From Melitaea cinxia (lineage: Eukaryota > Arthropoda > Insecta > Lepidoptera > Nymphalidae), in NCBI RefSeq assembly GCF_905220565.1, contig NC_059407.1:3410001-3474000 (forward strand): a stretch of DNA of 64,000 bases. The letters are read 5' to 3'. Below, one piece after another: positions 43,526-54,411 of the stretch. The translations under genes and the position numbers were made by a program. Under the pieces are notes generated by a model. It was not told the origin of the DNA and did not search any database. It was given only the letters and a program-made list of their open reading frames with translations. Within the stretch, counting starts at the first letter, position 1, and the number at the start of each line of letters is the position of its first letter.

Positions 43526-45119
43526 TACAATTTTGAACCCTTAACACACCATTAAAGTGTGCACCATGAAAGTGTACTTCTGTTGTTCGATATAATTCAT
43601 CCCTGTTTTGTTAGAAATCAGAGTTTCATTATTTTCTCTTTATCTATCTTTATAAATAAGTCACGTTCTTTAGTTTGTTGGATTATATTATGCGAGAGTC
43701 ATTTTAACTCTTTATACAGCCTTTAGAAAACCTTGAAACCTAAAACGTACAAAAGTCTTTGAAAGTACAGCTCAGCTTAAGCTGGATTACATACTATTAT
43801 TTTCTATGAAGTTATAAATTGTGCTAAAATTTATGTATATATCTTTATACATTATACACATCTGTGAAAGGATAAGGTGGTCGTATGTGTGCCGTAATAT
43901 TGAATAGTTATTTAGCTGCTTTTCATTTGTATTTAGCGTACGCTGATCTCAACACAGTTGAAAATTGTTTACTTGTTCATTCGTAACGCGTGGCTTCTCA
44001 CGCGCAGGCGACCTCGGTCGAATAATATGTTTTCGTATGTAGTGTACTTAAATTATCCGCAAAATTTATACTTTAAATCAAAGATTTCTTCACCAATTGA
44101 AGAATATAAGAGAATAATGAATGACATGGCTTAATTGGGGAATGCTGGATATATGTACTTGAAGTTGCCTGAAAATAATCTTTGCTCTAATGGATATACA
44201 CATACTTAAAATACCTACTTATAAAAATACAATGATATATACGAGTATATATACTGAGCCAAAAACTGTTGATTTTTAATTTGTTCGCGTATGAATAAAT
44301 ATACTATGTTTCAAAATGTCCATGCAAACAAAATCTTCTCGAAAAATTCTATGCTAATTATTATAAATAATTGTGTTTATTCTCAAATGAAAAAAAAAAC
44401 TATTTTTATTTTATTTTTATATTTTGAGACTTTATTATTATTAAGAATTACTCAAAGACACGTCAAATTTTGCTTTAATTTAAATAGAACCACACAATAG
44501 GCACCAAAATTCGAATTAAAAAAAAGAATCATCAAAATCGGTACACCCTGAAAAAAGTTATAAGCGAATACACATAAAAAATACAATAAAATTTAGAACT
44601 TTGTAAATTGTTGTATGTATATATATGAACCGACGACAAGAATAAATATTAATGACAGTTAATACATTAATGAGTAACTATTAACACAGCTTTACTGTAT
44701 GAGACACCAGATAAATATGTAATCAGTTATTGCTGTTGAACGAGATCCTTCAATTAAGTCGTCTGGAATACCACTTCTGTGAACTCTCACAAGTTTCCAT
44801 TATATAATTAATCTTTATATTTAGGTTATAATTAGGTACCCTTAGTATTTCAAGTAAGTACGCATTTCGGCATATGTATTATTTTTTTATACCACACTAA
44901 TATATTATCTTCTACTTACTCTACTTTCCTTAAAACTATAATCTACTTTATTCTTTCCTAAAAAATGAACTTCTTTAAAATCTCTGATATTATTCTTAAT
45001 TTAATTAAAAACCCAGTCAAACGTATAACTTAATGTTTTTTTTGTTATTTGTGCATTTTGTATATTTTATTTACTTAATTCTGATTTACATACTTCTGAG
45101 TTAATAACAAAAATCTATG
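43526..45119. other. No supported gene
   Basis: AT-rich. The ORF at 44291-44500 has no recognisable domain. A minus-strand scrap near 44525-44585 (ATCATCAAAATCGGTACACC) looks like part of a dispersed repeat. Confidence 0.4.
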
Positions 45120-45830
45120 TGATGTGTAAGTAAACCAGGATCTGATGATGGAACCCCAGAAAAAAACGAGAGAAACCCTCGAAAATCTTAGTGACGACTA
45201 GTGCGTTTGTTAATTTTTTTTTGTTCCTCTTCTTACATATTACTTGTCGATTTAATTGAAGTCGGTTTTTTTCGTTTGCAAGCTAGCACAATTATCTTAT
45301 TAAGTGCTATTAAAATAAATATTTAAATATGACGAAGGCGTGATTTAAATTATAGGACCTAAAATTTAACAATGAAAAAGTACTACACAGACTATACTGT
45401 TTTAAATCGACTTGAAAAAAAGGAGGTTCCCGATTCGATTATATTTCTATTTTTTAAGCAAAACTTCACTTACGCACGCTTGACTTGTGGATTAAGCTGG
45501 TGAATTTGTGACGAGAGGGTTACGAAAAGCGTGATCGGTCAAGGCGAAAAAAGAGAAACGAGAGCACACATTTTCTTTCTCTCTCTCATAGCCAGTAACG
45601 TTTCGTATATCTAAGACACAGTGCAAGCCTATTGTGCAGAAGTTTTACTTCAGTCGTGTGGTCTAAAGCACATTTGTTTTTTTTTATGTGTGTTACCTCT
45701 TTACTTTTTACTGGTGGACCGATTTGATTATTTTTGTTTTCGAAAGCTGGTACATCTCATGGGGTCCCGTTTAAATTTGAGCTACATCTGAAGAGTTATA
45801 TTTAGCTGTACCTAATATTTTTTTGTTAGC
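45120..45830 (+). repeat. AACCGACTTCA-family pieces around a second copy of the 1-kb repeat
   Basis: 45120-45290 is a right half (CTGATGATGGAACCCCAGAA, TTGAAGTCGGTTTTTTTCG, TTTGCAAGCTAGCACAATTAT). 45405-45461 is a new left end (AAATCGACTTGAAAAAAAGG). 45462-45680 is the repeat shared with 1038-1277, and 45715-45830 continues the AACCGACTTCA family (GGTGGACCGATTTGATTATT). Confidence 0.55.
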
Positions 45831-46634
45831 AGTACAAAGCTTTGAATCAAATATGACCAATAAGAAACAAAAGACTCGCTAGTAGCCCACTATAGAAAAT
45901 ATATAGTGAAAAGCCAGTGAACCATAAAACGATTCTCAAAGGATAACAAGCAATAAATAATCGATATTGTCTAGACTGATGTGTAGCTATTTGAGTTTGG
46001 ATAGTAGAAAAGATAATATTGAAATCTAGTGCTTGCCATGTGTTACCATAATATCTAGGAAGCAGATGACATTTTTGATTATTTCTTAAAACGCTACAAA
46101 GCAACGAGCAAAATATAGAAAAGGGCCGGAATCACACCTAGGGTTGAATGACGCAGCAGTTTCTCTAATTTAAGAAAAATAGTTACATGTCCAAATTTAA
46201 TGAATACTCGTCGAATTAAGAACGCATAAAATTACATTGAAAATAAGACTACTTTGTGATAAGAACCACTAATAATAATTAACTAAAATGACCTTAACGA
46301 AAAATTGATAATTAGAATAAGGTCACTACTACAAAGTTAGTTTGTTTGTTTTGTTTGTGTTAACAAACTTGTAATGTCATTGGTAGATTTTTAAAAAGAC
46401 TAATTATAGCTGTAGATATTTTAGGATTTCACTAATTAGAATGAAATTTTATGCTTAAATGGAAAACGATATATATATTAATACTTATATATAAGATTAT
46501 CGATTAATCTTAAATTTGAATAGATCTGATTAATTGCTCTGAACAATAATAGACAGCAATACTTATTTACTTAATTAAGTGCATATAATAATAATATTGC
46601 AATGGTTCATAATGATCGACTTCAATAAAAATTA
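45831..46634. other. No supported gene
   Basis: An 85-codon minus-strand ORF (45847-46104) has a hydrophobic end but no recognisable motif or splice context. Confidence 0.4.
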
Positions 46635-46765
46635 CATTATATGTCCTGTCCATACAGAAACATAGCTTCTACAAGCACATATCGGGAGCAAGGATCAAAC
46701 CCGCAACCGCTAGCTTCCGTAGTAATAGCCAGTTGCCGTGTCCATCGCGCCAATTCATCTTCAAA
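46635..46765 (-). repeat. Degraded tRNA-SINE head
   Basis: On the minus strand, TTGGCGCGATGGACACGGCA (A box region) and GCGGTTGCGGGTTTGATCC (B box region) are followed by CATATGTGC and TCTGTATGGACAGGACA. The body after that is missing. Confidence 0.6.
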
Positions 46766-47224
46766 TTTAAAATATTTTAGCAATCACTACATTAATATGT
46801 ACTCTAAAATATAATTTCAAGAAAAAATGTAAATAAAATGGAGTTTTAGGAACTACTACCAACTACCAACATTTTCGTTTCGTGAATCACAAAACATGAG
46901 AAAAAAGCTCTTGTGTCACTGTTATATAAAAGGCAATCAATCAAGTAGACTTTTGGAGAATTTTTTTTTCTATTTTACGAATTCACTATGTATTGTAAGG
47001 AATGTTTTTGCGGACGATTTGTATCAGATCTCACTGTGACTTTATTGAATTTCTACGGACATATTTTATTGGATTTATCTAAACTTCAACTGCCAAAATC
47101 TTCCTCTAACAATTTATCTCGATTTTCTAATTTTATTTGTATATTAAATTAATAGTTATACAATTAAATTTAATTGATGCTCAAATATAAGTAAATTTTA
47201 TTATTGTTATGTTTTAAAAAATCA

Positions 47225-47470
47225 ACAACTCAACTATGTCCTCGTGCTTTTTAGAGTACCGTACCTCAAAATGAAAAATAGGAACCCTTATACCCCGTTG
47301 TCCGTCTGTCAGTCAAGATCCTTTTTCTCAGAAATGCGTAGAAGTATCAAGCTGAAATTCTAATTCGGAGCTGTGAAAAAATCAAACTTTTAAGCCAACG
47401 CAATCAAAAGATACAGCCGTTAATGCTGCAAATTTTCGACGACACATACTTATTATACAGGTTATTTTAA
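47225..47470 (+). repeat. Dispersed non-coding repeat (GTACCGTACCTCAAAA type)
   Basis: GAGTACCGTACCTCAAAATG, GGAACCCTTATACC, TTGTCCGTCTGTC, TTTTTCTCAGAAATGCGTAG and TATCAAGCTGAAATTC look like a repeat type I associate with moth genomes. There is no second copy in the window, so this rests on memory. Confidence 0.35.
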
Positions 47471-47694
47471 TAATTAATATTAGCTAATGTCTATAAGCTG
47501 TAAATACTTCAATTTTTTCTTGCGATTATCCTTGTTTAAATGTTGTTGAGAAGTTTTCTTGCGAATTAGCTCCAACTTCATTCTGAGCAACTTTACTTTT
47601 TTTTAAAGTATTGTATGACTGTAATTGAGGTTCATATTATTTTGACATTACATTGAAACAAACCTATAACTATATATAAATATTAAATAAATAT

Positions 47695-47955
47695 GTTATA
47701 ACATACATACACGATCGTCTTTTCCTATTACCATAGCAACTTAATTTTTGTGTTATAGGTAACAACCAACTCTATATAACAAAATATATCTTATTTGTTT
47801 TTTTTTATAAATATACATAGAAATAATACATATATAAATTTATAAATACAATTATTCCCCACCCTAGTTACCCAAACTCAGGCGGAAATTGAACCCACAA
47901 CCCGCGGAACAGAAAGCAGGACCAGTACAAACTGCGCTAACGGGCTAGGCAAATA
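47695..47955 (-). mobile_element. tRNA-derived SINE of a third type
   Basis: The minus-strand head CTAGCCCGTTAGCGCAGTTTG (A box) and GGGTTGTGGGTTCAATTTCC (B box) is followed by GTTTGGGTAACTAGGGTGGG, AT-rich body, CCTATAACACAAAAATTAAG and AAAAGACGATCGTGTATG. A fragment with the same last two blocks is at 61380-61450. Confidence 0.6.
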
Positions 47956-48099
47956 TTAAATGTCTTCTAATATGATGCTAAAAACGAAAGGCTTTTACTA
48001 TCGTACGGAGTGTCAAGTGCAAAAATGACGGATTGCAGTTAGATAACAAGAGAACATTTATTACAAAATATTAGTTAGATTTACAAAATATTAGTTACG

Positions 48100-48377
48100 C
48101 TGTGTGGCTATGGCAGTATAGAATATAGCCACACCCTCTCTTCCCGTGGGTGTCGTAAGAGGCGACTAAGGGATAACACAGTTCCACTGGCTTTGAAATA
48201 TACAGGCTGAAGACGGGCAACAGCGTCTTCAGCGAGACAAAGCCAGCCCTGCGATTACCAACCTGCTTGTGGTGCATGGCTATGGGCAACACACCTGAGT
48301 TCACGCTATTTTTGGTTCTAAATTGTGGAGGCCTATGTCCAACAGTGAGCTGCGATAGGCTGAAGTGATGAGTGAGG
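48100..48377 (+). mobile_element. Short RTE derivative, plus strand
   Basis: CTGTGTGGCTATGGCAGTAT (5' end) through GAGTTCACGCTATTTTTGG to GGAGGCCTATGTCCAACAGT and a TGAAGTGATGAGTGA tail. About 50 bases after CAGTTCCACT are deleted. AGTTAGATTTA occurs at 48073-48083 and 48378-48388; the left copy is 16 bases from the element and sits in a local duplication of TTACAAAATATTAGTTA. Confidence 0.75.
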
Positions 48378-48794
48378 AGTTAGATTTATTTTCATTGTCA
48401 TTTAAAGAAAACCATTAGAATTTCCCTAAAACTATTCTATAATAATAATCTAGAATGACCAAAATTCTCAGGAAAATATTTGAAACAGGGCACAATACAT
48501 TTTTTTCTGTATTTTAACATGGTACCATTTCCATTTAATTTAATTCAAAAAACCCCGAACAAAAACGCAGAGAATTCAAGTCTAGTTTAATTTCCTTTAT
48601 CGTGTCTGTTTTATTGATATCGCCCGCAGCTATAATTGGTTCGATAGTCGATACATTACCCAAACTGTATTAAAAATTTGAGATACTATATGTATATGTG
48701 AAATAATAAGAACTGCTTACCGATCTACTTTATTATTTATTGTCAAAAAATATAGCAGGAAATTTCGTTATAAGATTTTATTTTTGAAAAATAC

Positions 48795-48824
48795 TTTTGT
48801 ACGGACGGACGGTCGGACGGACGG

Positions 48825-48867
<43 letters not shown>

Positions 48868-49045
48868 GGCTAATCTCTGAAACGGCTGGACCGATTTTGA
48901 CGTGACTTTCACTGGCAAATAGCTGATGTAATAAGGAGTAACATAGGCTACTTTTATTTTAGACATTTATTTATTTTATAACTCTGCACACTGAAAAATA
49001 ACTTATTAAAATTCCACGCGGACGAAGTCGCGGGCACAGTTACTA
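48795..49045 (+). mobile_element. Helitron-like family B copy with expanded (ACAG/ACGG)n
   Basis: A (GGAC/ACAG)n array (48800-48870) is followed by GGCTAATCTCTGAAACGGCT, CTTTCACTGGCAAATAGCTG, AAATTCCACGCGGACGAAGT and CGCGGGCACAGTTACT. The CTAG terminus has become TTACT. The left end merges with the array. Confidence 0.55.
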
Positions 49046-49086
49046 TATAAAGATAAAAATTTATAACATTCTAGTTAATAGAATGG

Positions 49087-49431
49087 ACGACGCGTTGGCG
49101 CAACGATCACAGCACTGGTTTGTGGTTGTTGCGCTACCAGTCGCGGGTTCGATCCCCGCACATGACAAACATTTGTATTGGCCATACAGATGTTTGCCGT
49201 GGTCTGGGTGTTTATGCAGTCCTTGTGAAGTCTTAAACCCCGTGTCTTGGGGAGCACGTTATGCCGTCGGTCCCGGTTGTTATCATGTACACCTGATAAC
49301 GATCGTTACTCATAGTAGGGAATATATCCGCCAACCCGTTTTTTAGCAATGTAGTGGTTAAGCTCTGATCCTTCTCCTACATGGGGAAAGAGGCCTGTGC
49401 CCGTCACTGGTATATTACAGGCTGAAACGAA
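49087..49431 (+). mobile_element. tRNA-derived SINE, near full length
   Basis: Head GCGTTGGCGCAACGATCACA (A box) and GCGGGTTCGATCCCCGC (B box). The body matches 51650-51997, and the tail is CTACATGGGGAAAGAGGCC...ATATTACAGGCTGAAACG. TAATAGAATGG (49076-49086) and TAATAAAATGG (49432-49442) form an 11-bp target duplication with one change. Confidence 0.87.
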
Positions 49432-49442
49432 TAATAAAATGG

Positions 49443-51044
49443 TCCTTACTATAATCCGGTACAATTTAGTATATTCTTACAAAACATTATTAAGGATACA
49501 TGGAAGCTTTCGCCGTCAGACCCTAATTAAAATATTTGGCCGAAATATGAGCTAGCATTCCTGTCATCATGGACATCCTAAGACGGGGCATTAAATTTTC
49601 ATCTTTACAAAATTTATTACAACGGAATTTGTATAGAAATGATATTTTATCCAGTCATATAACATAACATAACAATACACTTTATTGTACACCAATACAA
49701 AATAGTACATATAATTAAAAATACAAAGAAAGAGTGAAATATAATTTAGAAAAAAATTATCAGGTTTTTTTATTTCTAAATAGGTAGATAAATGTACTTT
49801 AAAACTTTAGCCCTGATTGGCCCGTTGTTATGCACACTTCATCTTGTGAATATCAAATATATCGAGCAATTGCTTTTTGAGAAAAATTAGGTTGCTATTT
49901 AAAAAAACAGTGTCCAACACGTTTAACTTAAACATATAAACAATGTTTGTGACAAATTACGCGCCCTTTTAGTCAAATTAACCATAATTAAACCCAAAAT
50001 TCCATTCACAATACTATTTGCTGCACTGTTTATCACATAAATTGTATCTTTTTTTTCTTCTGTAAATAAATAAATAAATAAATATTAGAGCTATCCCGGA
50101 CAATACGCTTTATGATATATTTTATATGAGGTCTGATATACATAAAATTCATAAATAAAAAATGCTTAAATGAATAAACTACTCTAGATAAAACACTTTC
50201 CGCCCAGACTTGAGTCCGCATCTACAGTATTACATTACCTAATTGCTTTTACACGCTAGAATGATTACACGAAATTACTTTTTTTCTCATTTACTTCACG
50301 GACTTATGAATTTACTCGTATATTAAATAATATACCAACTTTTATAGTAGTTTCTAATTTTATTACAAACTCTGTAAATATAGTTGTCGTCGTTCATTGA
50401 GTTCTACTATTAATTTAAATTAAGCAAATGATGATTTAAGCTCCGAAGCTTGCCTATAATATTTAGAGTTATAGAATGACGATGACAATGAATCCTGTAT
50501 AAGTGACGTTTAAAGTCTAAAAACTTATATCGATCTCGTTTGTTATTATAAGTCTGACGATCGTTGCTTTTTATATGAAACTTAGCATGTGAAGAAACTG
50601 TAAAGCAGATGTATATCCATCGATACATCAATAAACGAAAATGTATGTATGCCTGACATACGACTATATATAAATAGAATGAAATTATTAAATTGTAGTG
50701 TTTCTGAACCTCAAAAATAATAATAATTCGGTTCATACTCTTCACTCTGATTTAATTTAGAGCAGGCTCCAATTTCGTTGTTATGCATAATCTGAATTTC
50801 ATTAAACGTTAAATTGATTTTTCGAAGGCCCCGCTTTATATTTATTAATCTCTATTTTTATTTTTTGTCTTAATAATTTTTGATTTTGTACATATGTAGT
50901 AAATGTGTTGTACATATGTATATCGCTAACGTCAACAGATTTAATTGAACATTTTCTCATTCTTCGAGAAACTTTTACAATTTTTTTTTTACATAAAAAT
51001 TCAAATTCTGCGGTATCAAGCCGCATTAACATTTTTTTATGTAA
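49443..51044. other. No supported gene
   Basis: AT-rich. An ORF on the minus strand at 50410-50745 has no recognisable domain. A TTTATTGTACACC stretch at about 49680 resembles a LINE 3' end. Confidence 0.4.
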
Positions 51045-51235
51045 AACTAAGTTGGTAAACAAGCGTACGGCTCACCTGATGGTAAGCGATTACCGTAGCT
51101 TTTTGACGTCTGCAACACCAGAAGCATCGCAAGTGCCTTGCCGACCCTCCCCCAATTCCCCCCAGGAGCTCTGGTCACCTTACTCGCCAACATTAACACA
51201 ACATTGCTTGAAAGCAGTATTATTTAGCTGTGATC
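51045..51235 (-). repeat. Second copy of the 35985-36200 repeat
   Basis: CAAACAAGCGTACGGCTCAC, TGATGGTAAGCGATTACCGT, AGAAGCATCGCAAG and CCCCAGGAGCTCTGGTCACC match in order. The poly-A (T run on plus) is short here. Confidence 0.6.
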
Positions 51236-51638
51236 TTCTTTGAGATTGAGGTACTACCCCAGTAGCAATGCTCCATTTTTTAGCAGGAAATTTCCTGCTG
51301 TGCCCTACCATCCATCCATTGAATCATATATATCTTGTAAGCTGTTATTTTTTTTATATGCAGTATTTTAGACATACAACCTAAATTTATATTCGTTATT
51401 CAAAACCTTACGGTCTTTAATTTAAAACTGCGACAATACAAAATTCTCTAGACATAACTTTGTAAGCGTTATGTTTGCGTTAGAATGGAATTGAATTTAA
51501 GCAAAATTTATAGCTAAAACTTATTTTCCCTTTATAACGCAAGATCTGCATTTTAGACGATATCGTATTGACAGGGAACGAAAACAGTCATGTTTTATTG
51601 ATGAGCTAATCTCGCCATAAGACTCTTTGTAACAATAT
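51236..51638. other. No gene seen
   Basis: AT-rich non-coding DNA before the SINE at 51650. Confidence 0.5.
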
Positions 51639-51649
51639 CTATTGAATTT

Positions 51650-51997
51650 GACGCCGCGTTGGCGCAGCGGTTACAGCCATGGATTGTACCTGTTGTGCGC
51701 TGGCGGTTGCGGGTTCGATCCCCGCACATGACAAACATTTGTATTGGCCATACAGGTGTTTGCCGTGGTCTGGGTGTTTGTGCAGTCCTTGTGGGTCTCC
51801 CCACCGTGCCTCGGAGAGCACGTTAAGCCGTCGGTCCCGGTTGTTATCATGTACACCTGATAGCGATCGTTACTCATAGTAGGGAATATATCCGCCAACC
51901 CGCATTGGAGCAGCGTGGTGGATTAAGCTCTGAACCTTCTCCTACATGGGGAAAGAGGCCTATGCCCAGTAGTGGGATATTACAGGCTGAAACGTAA
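51650..51997 (+). mobile_element. Full-length tRNA-derived SINE with perfect 11-bp target duplication
   Basis: The best copy in the window. The tRNA-like head (GCCGCGTTGGCGCAGCGGTTA; GCGGGTTCGATCCCCGC) provides pol III A and B boxes. The body (GGCCATACAGGTGTTTGCCG, GTGGGTCTCCCCACCG, GTTGTTATCATGTACACCTG) leads to the tail CTACATGGGGAAAGAGGCC...GTGGGATATTACAGGCTGAA. CTATTGAATTT is at 51639-51649 and 51998-52008. The tail resembles the RTE 3' end. ORFs through it are not genes. Confidence 0.92.
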
Positions 51998-52037
51998 CTA
52001 TTGAATTTTCTTGATGATGTTATGCAAATCCAACATT

Positions 52038-52123
52038 ATAAGAAATTTTTTGTACTCACTATACTCCGATGACTACAAATATAAGAAATTTCTTGTACTC
52101 ACTATACTCCGATGACTACAAAT
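52038..52123 (+). repeat. Tandem duplication of a 43-bp unit
   Basis: ATAAGAAATTT(T/C)TTGTAC and the following CTCACTATACTCCGATGACT occur twice back to back with one base difference. Confidence 0.95.
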
Positions 52124-52259
52124 AAAGAGAATTGATAGTCTAATACGGTTTAGAACTCATACCGCTGGATATCCACAAGTAAAAATAAAATAAAAGTCGA
52201 TATTATGCTAAGTCCTGAGTTGCAAATCTACATATATAAAAACTACTCCACTCAAAGTT

Positions 52260-52627
52260 TTCCGCAATCCTCATCCAGTCCACACCGGCAATCTTACGTA
52301 GATCGTCGGTCCAATGGGCCGGAGGACGTCCCACACTGCATTTGCCAAGACGCGATCTCCACTCCAGGACCCGTCTGCTCCAACGACCATCGGTCCTGCG
52401 ACACAGATGGCCAGCTCACTGCCACTTCAACTTGCTAATTCTGTGGGCTATGTCGGTTACTTTCGTTCTCTCGCAGATAGTCTCATTTCTAATCCTATCA
52501 TTGAGAGAAACCCCAAGCATAGCCCGCCGGTGTAGGCTGGATGAGGATTGCGGAAAACCGGGATGTTTGGCGCGAACTTGGGGAGGCCTATGTCCAGCAG
52601 TGGACTGCAATAGGCTGAGCTGGCTGA
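52260..52627 (+). mobile_element. RTE fragment with 5' inversion (twin-priming structure)
   Basis: 52517-52627 is the RTE 3' end on the plus strand (GGTGTAGGCTGGATGAGG...CAGCAGTGGACTGCAATAGG, tail CTGGCTGA). 52260-52516 is the adjacent upstream part on the minus strand (coding SLNDRIRNETICERTKVTDI, RISKLKWQW). The two pieces overlap by about 35 bases of element sequence. CCACTCAAAGTT (52248-52259) and CCACTCCAAGTT (52628-52639) are a 12-bp target duplication with one change. Confidence 0.8.
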
Positions 52628-52639
52628 CCACTCCAAGTT

Positions 52640-54096
52640 AATAGTTTTGTAAAGTAGCGAAAAATTCACTGCTAAAATAGCTATTGCTATACCAAAAAAC
52701 TCCCAATGCTCATGTTTCAAAGCAATACAGCATTGCCAAAAAAAAATTAAATCAGATACATTTGACTTTCGATAGTCAACTCAAAAAAAGTTTTACAATC
52801 TATTCAGTTGAATGAATCATATAGAGATCCAGAAACAGGAAATTTAACCACAAATAGGGCATTACTATCACTTCACAAATGGTTCAATTGTGTGTCGTTA
52901 AACAACAAAATCCTGAATTGAATAGGAACAAATAATTGCGACGTAAATAAATAACTTCAAATGACGTCTGCTCTTCCAAGCGTACTCTAATTTCCGTTTT
53001 CGCTAAGAGTATTACATATCCTTAGCTTTAGATGGAGTAAAGTATAACAATTACATCCCATTCCATGGTATTTCACCTATATTATTATTATTGTTATTTG
53101 TTCTTTGACAATGAGGAACTATTATTTAAGCTTAAAGTTCTTTTAAAAGTTTGTTTTTAATTTTTTTTTAATTATTTTTAAAAAAACATCTAGAAGTTCC
53201 TTTAAAAGGGCTGTAATAGAGAAACTTGCTAGCACATATGAATAATCTAGATAGTCACTAATCCATACCCACACCCACTTACATACAAATACACAGGCAT
53301 ACACACTCACAAAATTACACATACACATCTACGCATTATTGACCATGGATATTTTAAATTTTATATATTTCTAATTTTTATTGTAACTTTGTTTTACTAC
53401 CTCAACTCAACTTTGTCTACCTTAACTGTGTAACTTAAATAATGTAAAATCCGAAATTGGCTTTTATTTGGATGATCTGTATTGCTTTAGAAACATAAAA
53501 TGTAGCTGTGGATTTTTGTACAAATAAATAAATAAATGACAGGGACTGGGAGCCGTAGTACCAAGGACCTAAATAGCTTTATAGATAGGCCTAAGGAACG
53601 AAATGGTTGATATATCTGATAGTCTCAAGATTTAGACTGATTGATGCCATTGTTTCTGTTGTCAGATCTGTAAACTTTTTGTTCAAATTTGCTGTTTTTT
53701 TTTTTACAAAAACAAATTCGGAGTTAACAATATTCCAAGGTACTGACTAATTTTAATAAATGATATGCATATACATTATACATATACGTTAAATATCTCA
53801 ATTACTATTATATTACGACCGTTTTGCATATGTTGTAACGCTGTTAATGATTCCGCGGTCTACGTTGATAACCTATCCAAAAATACACGCATATTATGGC
53901 TTTATTCATTAAAACCTTATTTAATTTCTGTTAGATTTACAAAACGGGTCCTTATTGTCTTATTAATTTATACTAATATTACGTTACGACAAAATTTGTG
54001 AATTTGTATTGTATGTGAGAATGTGATACAATTTTTAAAATATTTTCGAAATATTTTGCAATTGTATATAATAATTGTATATATATGTATAATCTA
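52640..54096. other. No supported gene
   Basis: AT-rich. A CA-rich low-complexity patch at 53265-53330 produces a V/C/W-rich chance ORF on the minus strand. Confidence 0.45.
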
Positions 54097-54411
54097 CTGT
54101 GTGGTTACCGCAGTAAAGAATGTAGCCATCCCCTCTCTTCCCGTGGGTGTCGTAAGAGGCGACTAAGGGATAACACAGTTCCACTACCACCTTAAAACTT
54201 TAAAAGTCGACCAATGGTGGGATAACCATCCAACTGCTAGCTTTGAAATATCCAGGCCGAAGACGCGCAGCAGATTGCGTTGCGACAAAGCCAGCCCTGC
54301 GGTCACCAACCTGACTATGGGCAGCACAAATGTGTTCACGCCATTTTTGGCGCAAACTTGTGGAGGACTATGTCCAGCAGTGGACAGTATTAGGCTGAAG
54401 TGATGATGAGT
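54097..54411 (+). mobile_element. Short RTE derivative, plus strand
   Basis: CTGTGTGGTTACCGCAGTAA, GTGGGTGTCGTAAGAGGCGA, GGTGGGATAACCATCCAACT, ACGCCATTTTTGGCGCAAAC and GGACTATGTCCAGCAGTGG, then TGATGATGA. No clear target duplication. The family order is complete. Confidence 0.75.

Noticed and set aside
45847..46104. 85-codon ORF as a receptor fragment
   Set aside because: Hydrophobic at the end, but no family motif, splice context or GC signal supports it.
48797..48871. Tandem array as a CRISPR
   Set aside because: A simple GACA/GGAC microsatellite without spacers, in a eukaryotic genome.
50410..50745. 111-codon minus-strand ORF
   Set aside because: No domain, AT-rich, no codon or context support.
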